A stretch of DNA of 64,000 nt from Hydractinia symbiolongicarpus (lineage: Eukaryota; Cnidaria; Hydrozoa; Anthoathecata; Hydractiniidae), in contig NC_079884.1 of the NCBI RefSeq assembly GCF_029227915.1, forward strand, positions 12,958,001 through 13,022,000, read 5' to 3'. The notes below the pieces were generated by a model. The model saw only the letters and a list, made by a program, of their open reading frames with translations, searched no databases and was not told the origin of the DNA. The stretch's first letter is position 1; every line of letters starts with the position of its first letter. The translations under genes were made by a program, and so were the position numbers. This document shows, piece after piece, positions 25,520 to 37,702 of this stretch.

Positions 25520-27159
25520 CAATTTTTCCGTGGTTTCTTTTGCCCCTAATTGTGCGTAAAAAAAGAAGGGCACCCTTTCCCCGTCCAATAAAGGGCTATT
25601 TGGTGACATTTCTTCATTTTTAACTAGCTTTAGAACAGTAAAAAAAATTATGTTCCACAATATTAGCCTTTTTCCAGGTCCGTTGAGGGGGGGAAGCATT
25701 AGTTTTAGTTTTTCCTTGCCTTTTCCAAGCGGGAAATTTTCAAACTTGAGTTTTGAAAACCTTTTGGACAAAAAAGTGACGAAATATTTTTCTGTACAAA
25801 GTTTCGTTGCTACAATCATGTTCATAAATGTTTGTAAAATGTTGGCCATTATTACCCGGAAGCCAGGGACACCTCTAATTTGGCAGGTGTGTTGACGTCA
25901 CCAAGAATTATCACGGTTGAGGTATCAAATCTGAACAAATAACCTTAGTCCTAAGTCCGCTGTAATCATTGACAAGTTCAAAATGCGTGGACATGATTTG
26001 AAACGCTGTAAATCATTGCTTGTGGGTATGAACCTCGAAATTAAGCGCTTATTCCAAAAATTTTGTAGTTGTAGTGGATAGCCCCGTGGATAAATCCTGC
26101 TATAAAATAGACAGACAAAATTCAAGTATTATTAATATAGAGAAGAAGTCGTTACTGCTTAGGAAAATCTACATAAATTCACCCATCGTACGTATGTCTC
26201 ATTTTCCATTTCATGCATTAATTTATTTTTCGTGTCTTCGTTACACGACTCTTTTCTCGTGCACAAGCAGAATGCGGGTATTATAAATAACTAGTCGTTA
26301 GCCCGTGGAAAAATCCACGGGGTCGCCCGTCCTTTAAATTAACCCGTTGCAACAAAGTGGACAGAAATATATCGCATTTGGTATTGATGCGCATTTTAAA
26401 AATTTCGTGTTTCCGTTACGGGATACGGCTTTCGCGGACACACAGACAAACAGACGACGGCTATTATTAAAGAGACTAGTCGTTAACCCGTGGAGAAATG
26501 CACGGGGTCGTCCGTCCTTTATATATCGCATTTCGTGTTTTCGTAACAGGATGCGTCTTTTGCGGACAGACGGAATACGGCTATTATTAAAGAGAAGAGA
26601 TACAGACTAGCCGTTAACCTGCTGAAAATTCGAAAGGAATTTGCCTGTCGTTTCTCGCGCACAAACAGACAGACAGAAAACACGTGTTATAGAGACTAAA
26701 AAATACATATACTAAGTGCATATACACAAAAAAGATTACAAATTTACAAATGACAAATTATCAAAAAAATCTAGATATACAACTGTCCTACTGCTGAAAA
26801 TAAACATATCATAGGCTGTGATAAATATCCAAGCAGCAACCAATCCGGATACCTGACCTCCACTTTTACCAGGAAACTGGACTACATAAGTTAATATGGG
26901 TTATAATTTAGAACAGTTCTACCAACCACACGCCAAGTTACATTGGAACTCGTTAACTCAACCAGAGGATACGCAATAAAGCTGTACAAAATTCAACATT
27001 TCTTTACTTTCATTGTAATAACATTTTTTCCCAATCGGACACCAATCAATAAGTAAGTTAAATTTTTTACATTAAATTTAATGAAAGTAATAAATTTCGT
27101 TCGCACACATTTGACGCGAATTATTAGTTTGTAACATTTTACGAGAATTTTTTAGAATT
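25520..27159. other. Convergent intergenic region
   Basis: Lies between the 3' ends of the Ig/FN3 gene (plus) and the tetraspanin gene (minus). Apart from the hairpin repeat cluster at 26291-26700, I see no gene; the short frames on both strands at 25397-25895 overlap one another and have no domain. Confidence 0.5.
26291..26700 (+). repeat. Three head-to-tail copies of a hairpin-headed repeat
   Basis: Units start near 26291, 26475 and 26605 with ACTAG[TC]CGTTA and a small hairpin (CCCGTGGAAAAATCCACGGG in the first). They continue with a shared body (TATCGCATTTCGTGTTT...ACAGGA) and end in ATTATTAAAGAG. A decayed relative is at about 26070-26145. Related copies recur at 51289-51407 and 63588-63706 (intron 1 of array copies 3 and 5), and the hairpin alone at about 41778, 48301, 53860 and 60594. 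Family unknown to me. Confidence 0.75.
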
Positions 27160-30100
27160 TTACGCGATTTGAGAATCTCGTCGTAACGCACAGTATAAAA
27201 CCATCGTGAACACCATACCGACAATCTGAAAAAAAAGGTGAGAGCGTGACAATATGATAAGCAAGGGGTCAGGCATCTGCAAATTCAAATAAAGGACGTC
27301 TACCGCAGAAGAAACATCTGATGTAAGAAGTAACTTTAGGCCATTTCCTATCTAAGTGCGCACACGCTTACAAAAATCTTTTTGCACGTAATGGAAACGG
27401 GTCTTTACAATTCGGCTCTACTTAAGCAATAAACTTCAACCTCATCCGTAACATAACATAACAGCAGGGGCTAGAAGACCCGGGGGACGAGTGTGAGGAA
27501 ACTTTACACGCCATAAGAGATATTACCTGAAAGATTGCGAACACCACACCAGTTATACCAACATATAACAAGTTTTCCTCAATAAAATCTTCGATAGATT
27601 TATAGCAACCCTGTTGTAAGAAATAAAAGCAAATTTCGCGTTACAAAAACTCTTTGCTCACCTTATAGTAAACTTAAGTAAAATTTCCGTAGAGCAGCAG
27701 TTTGCTATCAGTTATATTCTCGTTTGAATTTTGTCTTTTTAATATTAATAAGTCCCTGGGTACGAAGGTGCTATGAAGAATAAACTCTAGTGTAATTTGA
27801 GAGTTCGACTCTCGCTACTATGCAAAATATCCAAACAGACGCCATCTATTGCGCTATGTACTACAGCACAAATTTTTTAACTTTATTGCCAAATGCTGCC
27901 CTACAAAAGTCAACTTGATCAATAAAATACTTTGAAAATTCTCGCGTAATTAACAAACAGTGAAAAACTCCTTGTATAGTCCTATTATTCTATTAAAAAT
28001 AAAAAATAATTTTTTGAACATCCAAAACGTTCAAATTTGTATCAAATAAACTCACTTTTGTGTTGTATCGAGTGATGTAAGATACGGCGTTCGTATAAGG
28101 TAAGGTCCCACACGCAGAAGAGTAGCCGGCATTACTTCTATCATCGATGCAACATGACGATTGCACTTCCGCTACTAAGTTGCCATCTTTATTTTTAGCT
28201 TGTGTTTTCCAATCCGTGATGTTGTTTACACCGCAACAGTCAAAATGTCTTTGAATGGAATTCATAGCACTGAAAATACCACTTTCTTTGTAGAATCGGC
28301 TAGGAATCCGTTCTTCAAGCTGTTTACGTAGCTCATCTTTTACCTGAAAACAGGCATGTTTGTTTGTTTTAGTATATAGTATAGATTCTGAAAAAGGTAA
28401 AAAATGTAAACAAATGGATTACGAGTAACATTTGAGTTTTTATAACCGATCTTAAGAAAACTAAAAAAAAATCCTTTTAAAGAGCTTGGTTTACAGACAC
28501 ATCGTTAACAAGTATTACGTCATACCTCTCCACGCATGACGTAAGCAGCTATACCAGTCCCAATCTCCATGATGAAGATAATCAGCAAGAAGACGAAGAA
28601 CTGAAATTTAAAAATTACACGTAAAAACAAACTAGTTGTATACAAGGGAAAAACGAACAAATAAACACTAAAACAAACAAACAAACAAGGGAAACAAACA
28701 AGGGAAAAACTACTTACAATAAGCAGCATACATTTGCTTTCTGTTATCGCACCGCAGCACCCAAGAAAAGCAAATACGATAATAATAGCACCAGCTGCGA
28801 TCACTACGTTTGCAACTGAAATGTAGTCATACTTTGAAACCCCCTCCCAGTCATCTCTCTCAATATTCAACCAAACTCCAACAGCGATTAATGCGCAACC
28901 AGATAACTAAAATAAATAAAAAATGTAAGAAACATACATATTTTACAGAAGGGAATACGAAAAAACAACAGTTTATATTCGCAAGTGTTCCCTGTTTTCA
29001 AATTATTCAAGACAGTAATTTTATATTTATTTCAAACTTGATCTTGGCCACTAATATGAAACAAAAAGACCAGTGCACGAAGTTACGCTTGTTTGTAAAT
29101 ATATAAACCTTATTACTCATAACAATGTAATCAATCTCGAATGAATGTAATCCAGGTCCTAATGTTCTTATATGGACACAACAGAAAGTTCAACGACCAT
29201 TAACACAATAACATCTTCTTAGTTAGCTATTTCCGTGTAGTTAGTGCGTCATTATAACCACTGATGGAAAGGAAAAGTGATATCCAAACTGTTTATAACA
29301 AACTTAGTTCCAGATCACTTTAAATTATGAGTCAACTATTAAAGCCTCCCAAGCAGACTCTATATTATAACCCTTTGTTGCTACCAATCTCTTTTTTCTA
29401 GTAGGACTTTCTCGCCTATTTTATACTGACGACGAGACAAAAGACAGAGGCTTAGGAACAAGGTTAATTGGATATGGGAAGATGGGTTTTGCACAGGCTC
29501 TTCGAAAACCACGTGATTGATCTCGTTACCAGGAGTGATAAAATTAAAAATGGGAAGCAAAACTGTAATTGTGTAAGGTAACTAGGGGCAACAGTACTAG
29601 TACAAATAGGTATCTATGAGGTGTTTAAATAAATGTTGTTTAGGCGGATGGTGTTTAGAATCATCAATAAAACATTTTCTTAATTATATGGGCAAGGTGT
29701 TCATGTCTAGTTTAACATCTGCTAGGCTATACGAATAGTGTGTAGATTTTATTGTTGATAAGACAAAGTATTATTCAAATCTTCCATAAGGTTCCTAAAA
29801 CTATAAAATTTTCAAAATGTTGCAAGAATTTTTATGTAGGAACCAGTAAATTTGTTGGGCCTGAAATGTTACTAGTCTTTTCTAAGTGACAAAAAAGAAC
29901 TAGACAAAAAATTATTGATAAAAAAGCAGGTTGTCAAAACAATATTTTTACACAACGATATGAATTGAAGGCTTTTTTAGCATCCCATCGATTTTTAATA
30001 AATAAAAACGGTTTCTAAATGAAAGGGGCCACAAAATGGTACCAACAATAAGTGGGCGCCAAAAAAAAAATATTTTTGATCTCATACCATCTAAAATGGC

Positions 30101-30370
30101 CTCAAATTAACCGTTTTAAGTTACAGAAATGTCACAGGAAATTTTCAATGTCTGCAAATAACTACTTATTTTTTCAAATCTAAGCAAAAAGAAAGGGGCA
30201 TGTGACCCCCACCCCCTTTCCCCCGGCGCCTCCTCCCTGGTAAAAAAATAAAAAAAGAAGATCACAAAATAAAATAGCATAAAAAGAAAAACATAAAAGA
30301 AACTTACAAAGAAAAGTAGGTTGAACACAAACAAGAGCCATTTTACACATTTCACTCCACCTTGAACCAT
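27160..30370 (-). CDS. Tetraspanin, 6 coding exons, 254 aa
   Basis: Membrane-organising four-pass protein. Exons (minus): 30308-30370, 28718-28906, 28526-28600, 28056-28343, 27527-27610, 27160-27225; all GT-AG and all phase 0, total 765 nt with TAA. The start MVQGGVKCVKWLLFVFNLLF is the typical tetraspanin N-terminus with a membrane-proximal Cys. TM1 is about 11-34, TM2 about 52-74 (ends GCCGA), TM3 about 78-102. The large extracellular loop (about 106-214) has the diagnostic CCG at 145-147, CC at 173-174, and Cys 187 and 207: six cysteines, three disulfides. N150-I-T is a glycosylation site. TM4 is about 216-242, then a short tail RRDSQIA. Length and exon pattern fit the family. A CTTTCAG acceptor just upstream of the ATG (about 30390) implies at least one 5' non-coding exon. 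I cannot assign a vertebrate orthologue. Confidence 0.95.
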
Positions 30371-32399
30371 TTTTTATTTTTATTTGAACCTGAAAGAATA
30401 AAACATAAATATAACAAAATTATGTGACTAATGTCACTAACCTTAAATTTGTTAGACAAGAAAAAGGAAAGATTTGTTACAAGAAAGAAAAATTTTAGAT
30501 TATTTCACCGCCAAGAAGAAGAAATTTATTACCAGTCACCATATACTATATGTTTCTTTGTGAAAAGCAATTTAAAATGGCGTCGAGGAATATAACAGTT
30601 TAACAAAAAAATAGTTGTATGCTGTAACCGAAACGAAAAAATATAAACTTAAAAATATTAAAACAACATGTGAAGAGAAAAAAAAAGATATCGAATAAAG
30701 ATTATATCTAATAACAGGTGTTAATTAATAGAAATATTAAGAATAAATAAACACAGATAAATGTTATATCCACATCTTCATATAACATATACTCATTTCT
30801 ACAATTGCTAACTTTAAATATTCTTATCCCACACACAAAATTCTTTTATAATGAATGCTATAACGAAACATTTTGTAAATAAAGCCGTTTAAGTAATTTA
30901 TGACTCATTAATTCATTAGTTTAATTTTCATGAATAATTATTAATTATGCAATTTTTTTTGCTTCATAAGCTATACTGGTCATGCAATTTTACTGAAAGA
31001 ATGTTATGTGTAACGCGACAAAATTAGAAACTGTTTTAACTTCGAATTTCATTTCTATAACAAAGTTAAATAATTAATCAACGTCGTACCTTTTCGCTAT
31101 ATAAAACGAACACAAGATGTGTTCCATGTAATCAATTCGATCACCCTCGTTTCCAGGGCACTTTTCTTCTTAACAAAATGAATAGCGCTGCTTCGTAATA
31201 ACGGCTCTGGGGATAAATACGTTCTTGGCAATAAACAGCAACCTCGTCCCAAGGGCTCTTTTACGCCTATGTTGGTCTGACCATCCCGTCGGACAATCGT
31301 AGGCGTAAGAAAAGTCCGGGAACAAGGTTGAATTAAAAGCTGTGTAGCTATATCCTTATGTTCTTTGTTTTGGTATGATGAAAAAACGCGTACGCAAAAA
31401 TGCTGCAGGGCCTGGATCGAGGTTGGTCAAATTTTTTATGTGATTTGATTGTATATCGACAAAAAAACAAGAATGAAGAAATTGGGAAACCATCCAGAAA
31501 AAAATTAGAAATAAATAGCCAACCAAACTAAGAATCATAATTTTTTTTTCTTTTTGTGTCACCAATAAGTTATCTTTCAAAAAATTTCCTTGTAGAACTA
31601 ACCTCTAGGCTTTTTAGGGTTATCACACTGAGAAGTTACTTCCCAATGTAAAATAAAAAAGCCCTGGGTACAAGAAAAGTTCAAATAAATTGAAGCAAAT
31701 TTACATTAATTTTTACTTATCTTGAACTTTTCTTTGTCGTTACCTAAAATTTAAACATCAGATGAAAGACTGACTGCTAACATCAATAACAAATTCATTA
31801 GCCAACCTCGTTCCTAGCGTATTTTACCTTTTTGCATACAGAAGAAGTTTTCTTGGAGATCTGAGAACAATAGTCAAACATTTCAACAATTTTAAACAGA
31901 TTTAAAATTTTTAAAAGGTATTTCCAGGATCAGCTCTGGAAAAAAAACTACATTGTATGTGATAGCTATAGCCAAATAAATTATTGAGTTAATTGAAGGT
32001 TTACAAAGTTAAAGATGAGTTCTATGAAAACAGGTTTCCCTCAACTTTTTGAAATAATTACCAATTTTCAACTAATTAAAAACATTCATGAATAGGTTTC
32101 ATCTTGTAACAATATATTCCGATTGTTACTTCTGGAAATTCGCACACAGATGTTACAAATTCTCAGAATCGTGATTTTTTTTTAAAAAAAGATATAAAAT
32201 TTAAGTAAAAATACAAACTCTCTCCAGTCCATTATCAAATTTCCTTTTCTTAAGCAAACAAAACTCTCTCTCTCCTTGGTAAAAATTCATCCTGGTCTAG
32301 AGGTAAAAAAAACTCGATTCAAGGATCTTTTGACACAAAATTATACAATAACACATTTTTACTTGCCACTAGGTTTTAATTACGATAACAATCTCGATC
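30371..32399. other. Upstream region of the tetraspanin gene
   Basis: AT-rich with no coding exon found. It should hold the tetraspanin promoter and a 5' UTR exon; a donor-like AAAAG/GTACG on the minus strand near 31086-31094 is one candidate exon end. A hairpin repeat sits at 31239-31330. Confidence 0.4.
31239..31330. repeat. 92-bp hairpin MITE (CAACCTCGTCCC ends)
   Basis: Almost the whole element is an imperfect inverted repeat: left arm CAACCTCGTCCCAAGGGCTC then TTTTACGCCTA; right arm, reverse-complemented, CAACCTTGTTCCCGGACTTT then TCTTACGCCTA. Small loop around ATCCCGTC. Family shared with the intron-2 hairpins of the array. Confidence 0.8.
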
Positions 32400-32483
32400 C
32401 TAAGCCAGCTTCTTCGCCTTCTGATATATGACCGGCACAAAAGTAATAGCTATCCCGAATATCCAAATGCAAACGAAAAAAAG
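32400..32483 (-). pseudogene. Orphan C-terminal TM exon (partial gene or exon relic)
   Basis: Minus-strand reading gives LFFVCIWIFGIAITFVPVIY then QKAKKLA and a stop (TAG at 32400-32402), preceded by an acceptor-like TCTAGAG. A hydrophobic segment closed by a short Lys-rich tail is the form of a tetraspanin or other multi-pass last exon. It is not part of the 27-30 kb tetraspanin, being upstream of its start. I searched rightward on the minus strand for partner exons and found none convincing, so it is either an exon relic or the end of a gene with distant exons. Confidence 0.35.
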
Positions 32484-32862
32484 CTCTAGAATCAAGATTT
32501 TATGGTAACAAAAAATGTAATAAAAAAGTCTCACAATATAAATTAAATTTTGCTTTAACATTACAATAACTCATAACATCAAAAACATCTCAATCGATGT
32601 AAATATTTAAATAAAAAATTACAAAGAAACACTTGGTGTTAAAAACCCAAGAGAAATTACAATAAAGGACAAAATAAAAATAGAATAAATAACTTTTCTC
32701 ACTGCGAATAAAACACTCAATTCATTGAATTAGTTTAAGCTTAGAAACTATCCTCAGGAAGGAAAATATCGGCTCTGATTCTTCTTACGTCATCTAACTC
32801 AAAAAATACGACAAAAAAATGAAAGCGCCTCTTAGAATGACATGTCGGTTTCAAGGAGTTTC

Positions 32863-33234
32863 CTCTCGTTCTTTGTAACCTCGTTCCCATTGCATTTTTT
32901 CCTTGTTTGAAAAACGTTTTGAGATATCAATTGACCTCTAAGTACCCGAAGAGATTACAGGTTTCTGTATAATACTTTCTGGAAGTCACTTTCTAGAAAC
33001 AAAACAAATAAACAAATAAACAAATCAAATTGTGTACTTAGTTCTCTCTTAGTACTCTCGTTCTTTGTAACCTCGTTCCCATTGCATTTTTTCCTTGTTT
33101 GAAAAACGTTTTGAGATATCAATTGACCTCTAAGTACCCGAAGAGATTACAGGTTTCTGTATAATACTTTCTGGAAGTCACTTTCTAGAAACAAAACAAA
33201 TAAACAAATAAACAAATCAAATTGTGTACTTAGT
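32863..33234 (+). repeat. Tandem duplication of a 180-bp segment
   Basis: Copies at 32863-33042 and 33055-33234 (192-bp period), practically identical, each starting CTCTCGTTCTTTGTAACCTC and ending TTGTGTACTTAGT. The sequence is non-coding. Near-identity implies a recent event or an assembly duplication. Confidence 0.93.
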
Positions 33235-34936
33235 AACAATGAAGCTTATGATTATGACAAACAGATTTCATCCAGCTCTTGTACTCTCCTCCGTCTTGCT
33301 TCACAAGATCGTTGTGCAATATGAGAACAAAGTGAAATTCTTCTTATTCCACGAAATTACTTCAAATTAGTATGCGTGTGTGAAAATTAGTATTGTCATG
33401 ACACGGTTTACTTCCTTAATGTGATTAAGGCAGGCTGCAGGGCCAATCTCGTCCCCAGGGATTCTTTTTCCCTTTCTAATATTGTAAATGTTTTTAAAAA
33501 ACAAAGAAGCTGGGGTTTTTAATGAACTCATTCTCAAAATTAAGATAAAATATTTCCTGATTCGCGCTATTTTAATGCTTTTTGCAAATCAGATGCATTC
33601 AATCGCTTAAGGTAAATTTTTTAAGTTGATTTAGGCATTCGTGTTAATTTTCTTCACGCTAATTTCGTGATTCGCTAATTTTAAGCCTGTTAATTTCCTA
33701 CAATAATGTATGACTTACACTATTTAACTATTACACTATTAAACAAAGGAAAAAACTCCCTTCACGAAAACGAAATTTACGATTTGAAAAAACGCTGACT
33801 AGAACATTCTAAGGCTAAAACTTTTTAGTACTCATTTTCTGTAATACACGAATGATGTAGGGAAATTTCCCGCGCATGACATGTGGGATGGGCGAAATAT
33901 TATGTTACATAATTACAAAATATCGATTTAAGTGTATTTTCCGGTGTAAGTCAGTTTCGATTATCCATACTTTAAAAACAATGTAACCATTGTCATCTTA
34001 TTAGCAAACAGCACGCCATACTTTCAATTTTTTGTTAAAACTGCAATTTTTTATTTCTCAAAAATGTGGTAAAAAATTACAAAACAACTTTTATCGGGCA
34101 TTCAGGCAATAGCTCTACTGGCAGGACAGATAAAAAGAGTTCAACTTGTATTAGTTGCGTAAAATTCTCGCATTGCAGAAGTTTACACATAAATGTCCGC
34201 GAAGCTCTGGAAAGGTTAGAAAAAAGCTCATTAAAATAGGATTTAATTAAAGAGCCTAAGTCGTAAGTCCTTTGTGAACATTTACAAAGTGAATTGTGGA
34301 AAGGTTAGGAAAAGGCTCATCAAAATGGATCTAACTTTGTAGCCTAAGTCTTAAGTCCTTTATGAACATTGATAGGTGAATATAACAAAGTCACAAATAT
34401 AAATAGCGTTGATAATTGCGTGCTGATCAGAATCCTTATTGGTTCATAGGAATTGAAAAAGTTAACCCTGAAATACATGAATTAAATAAATATGTAAATA
34501 AAGGACATGAAAATAAAATAAATATACCGACTTTCAAGTTTTACTTTCTCCATCTGATATCACTTCCTAATTTTGCAAATGAAAAAATAAACAAACAAAG
34601 GAAAGGACTTCTCATAAGTTTACGTGTCATGCTTGTAGCATTTCTCAGAAAATGTAGACATTATGTCACGTGATGTATCCGCTGATTTGGTTATAAATTA
34701 ATTATTACGTACTACTCAGTTTGGATTTCATATTTCCTCGATTACCTGTACCTCGACTACCAATACCTTTGGTAATATAGATACATTTAACGGATACTTT
34801 TATTAGCGAACACGTCCAATTAAGGAACAAATTCCTTTGCAGCGGAAAATCCATGTTAAAACCTCATACAAAACTTTTTAAATATCGGACAGTCAATTAG
34901 CGGACACACTAACTAACAGAAAATTTAATTGCACGA
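33235..34936. other. Intergenic, no gene seen
   Basis: AT-rich. A short repeated phrase (GAAAGGTTAG[AG]AAA[AG]GCTCAT[TC]AAAAT, then AGCCTAAGTC) occurs near 34209 and 34299. No exon or RNA gene recognised. Confidence 0.5.
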
Positions 34937-35302
34937 AATGAACTTTCCCAATAAAATTTAATTTCTTTCTAATTAGTGGACAGGATAAAAAAAAAAAAGA
35001 GACGTTCATTTCAACCAAATTTTTTCGTATTGTTTAAATTGAGTTCTCGCCCAACGACCTTCTTCTTCCACCAATTGTCATCTGTGGTCCTTGAAGCGTG
35101 TATGTAACAGGAAAATACAGTTTATACTCTGCCCCTCTGTTCACACGTTTTCCAGTGAAATTTCAACGTGCTGTAGGATTGGGGAGTTTTAAGAACTTAC
35201 AAACTGTTTTGAAGAAGTTAAGTGGTATATATCCAACTACTTTTCATTCACGAGATCATAGCGAATTAAAAGATACATTCCTTTTCCTAACCCAGGCCAG
35301 GG

Positions 35303-35850
35303 CAAACCAGCCCAACATTTCATCCAAAATTGTGTTTGATGATGTTGGATGAAGTTTGATCGCTGTCAAAGATCAAAGAAAATCTCTGATTGAAATGCGT
35401 CATTTTTTATGTTGGAATGGTTTGGTGGTATGTGATGTCCAACATCTACAAACTCTGTGAATTTCGAACGTTAAAACGTTTAAAAAAAACGTTCAAAAAG
35501 TTTTATATTCGTCAATGGAATGTTTACAATGCGAATGCGTCACTAAAAAATATCATCATTTGCAATAATGGGTATTCTAAACATTTCCCTGAACCCGAGT
35601 AGTCTTCGATTCTTAATTCATTTAGGATGTTATTCTGAATCAAGAAGCTTATTCAGTAACACAACAAGCACTAGAGACCTCTTGTCATCCGCCATTTTGT
35701 TTTAAAAGAATGAATGAACGAGCAAACTTTCAAACTTTCAAATGTTGGATGAAAGAAGTGCCCACAAACCTATAATCTTACTTCATCCAACATGAAGTTT
35801 TTCATCCAACATTTCATCCAACATGGGAGAAGCGTGTTGGACGAAATGAT
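35303..35850. mobile_element. Putative MITE with ATGTTGGATGAA ends in spacer 1
   Basis: Left part has CCAACATTTCATCCAAA and GATGTTGGATGAAG; right part has repeated CATCCAACAT ending near 35830 with GTGTTGGACGAAATG. The halves are loosely inverted. The corresponding place in spacers 2-5 has different sequence, so this is a unit-1-specific insertion or replacement. Ends are not sharp enough to define a target duplication. Confidence 0.5.
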
Positions 35851-37619
35851 AGTCCATTAGTAGTAGGACATTCCTTCGTATGACAAACAACATTTAAAAA
35901 AGAATAAAAAGTGACATCTTGAGAAGTTACGTCACAAAAAATGACGATTCTTTGTATTTACATGGAGTTTTCGTGTCGGATTATGCAAAGTGCACATGCA
36001 CCAGAATTTATTATGCGTGCGCAAAAGCTTTGTACGCATGTGCAATAATTCCATTTCCGGTAAATTGTGTTTACACGAATATTTTGAGAGTAAAATGTAT
36101 GCTCATTTTGCTCGTTTTGACCAAAAAAAAGGCCAAAATGGATATCATTTCGCCTGAAATTATGGAAACATTTATAAGGACTATACAAGAGACTGAAGTA
36201 AAATTTTCATTTTGTCCCACAAAATAAATTTCATGTACTGGCTGCCTTATTTATCTTCGGGAAATTCGTTCGGCACTTCGTTTTAATATAACACTTTAGA
36301 AATCACGCTATGTCTTTGCCAACAGTTGATTTAAATCTCAAGTGTGAAATCTTTGATACATCTCTCCTCATCAATTGTGGAATGTCATTTTCGAAACCCA
36401 GATAACAAATGCACGCTGTAACATTCTTTTGAATAGAAACTATTTGATATTTTACAGCTATTCTACTATAGATTTAGCTATATTATGAAGGCATACAGCT
36501 AGTTATATAGACTTGTTAAGAATTATTTACTAGCTGGAAGTCTCGTGAAAATAATCCGTCCAATAAAAACTGGAGTAGCAATTATCCATTTAATAAGTCG
36601 TCTTACAAACTAGATTCAGTTTCCAGTACTTTGATTTCGGAAATGGAAGAAAGTCAAATGCTATTTTTTATGAGTCTTTAAAAACATAAAAAGACACAAA
36701 TATACGCTTGCAATAGTCCAAGGTTTTGACAAAGAAGTCGAAAAAGTGAAGTGTATTATGTTCAAAAAATATCTGACAACAAATCTTGAATAGGAAAGGA
36801 TAACATACTCCTCACCAAAAAAAATAAAATTAAAGTAAACCAACCAAACACCCAACCCTCTCCTGCGTTCTTAATAGCCCCCCCCCCCTTTCCTTCTCCC
36901 ACCTCAAAAGAATGCTTTAAAAGCTATCACCTACGCCATTTTCTTTGCTTTTTCTAACGAGATATTGTGAGCATTTATTATTGTCGCAGAGTACGCCAGG
37001 ACTACGAGTGAACAAGGTTTTCAAGAATGGAATGCAAATAAAAACCAAGAAGAAAATAAGGAAATGCCATCTCAAAAAAATTTGTAACAGAATAACAAAA
37101 ATTCCTAAACCTTTATTGGTTGACAACTTTTTTTTAATGCAAATCAAAAATAGAAAGCATTTAAATTTCCCTGTTGAAGGAAACGGAAACGTCGTGTCGT
37201 ATTGTAGGACAACTAATCAGATTACAGTGTTGTTTTCATTTCTTTCTATTCCGATATGCTCGTGAAAAAACCTTACTCACTCATAGTGCTGACGTTCCCT
37301 GCAAAAATACAGCTAATAAATTAAATGCGTATCCTCTTATAATGGAATAATATTTCATAGCTTTTCTCATATTTTCAGTGCAAAAAGATTGAGGTCTTCG
37401 TTATTTTCGTTTCACAGATTTCTTAACGACTACATACCTGCAGACTTGTAACAGGTGTGAAAAAATCCTGAGATCTCACAATAAGTCCGAAGTATGAATA
37501 ACTCTTGTTGAAAAACCCTCCAAATTTCACCTTTCGAACTTACAAATCAATGATTGATTGTTAGCAAATGACATCAATAAATCGAATCCTGCTATTTTGA
37601 CATTGAGAAAAGCTACTAC

Positions 37620-37627
37620 TATAAAAG
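37620..37627 (+). promoter_or_regulatory. TATA box, array copy 1
   Basis: TATAAAAG, 75 bases before the ATG at 37703. A start site about 30 bases downstream would leave a 5' UTR of roughly 45-50 nt. The box and its distance are the same in all five copies. Confidence 0.7.
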
Positions 37628-37702
37628 AAGAAAAGAAATATAGAAAAGCCAATCTTGAAAAGTTAACTGTAGTAATTACAAGAAGTAGAAACTGCAAAGA
37701 AG

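Noticed and set aside
25397-25895. Overlapping 150- and 81-codon frames after the receptor gene
   Set aside because: Opposite-strand overlap, low-complexity Lys/Leu/Phe composition and no domain; likely 3' UTR or intergenic sequence.
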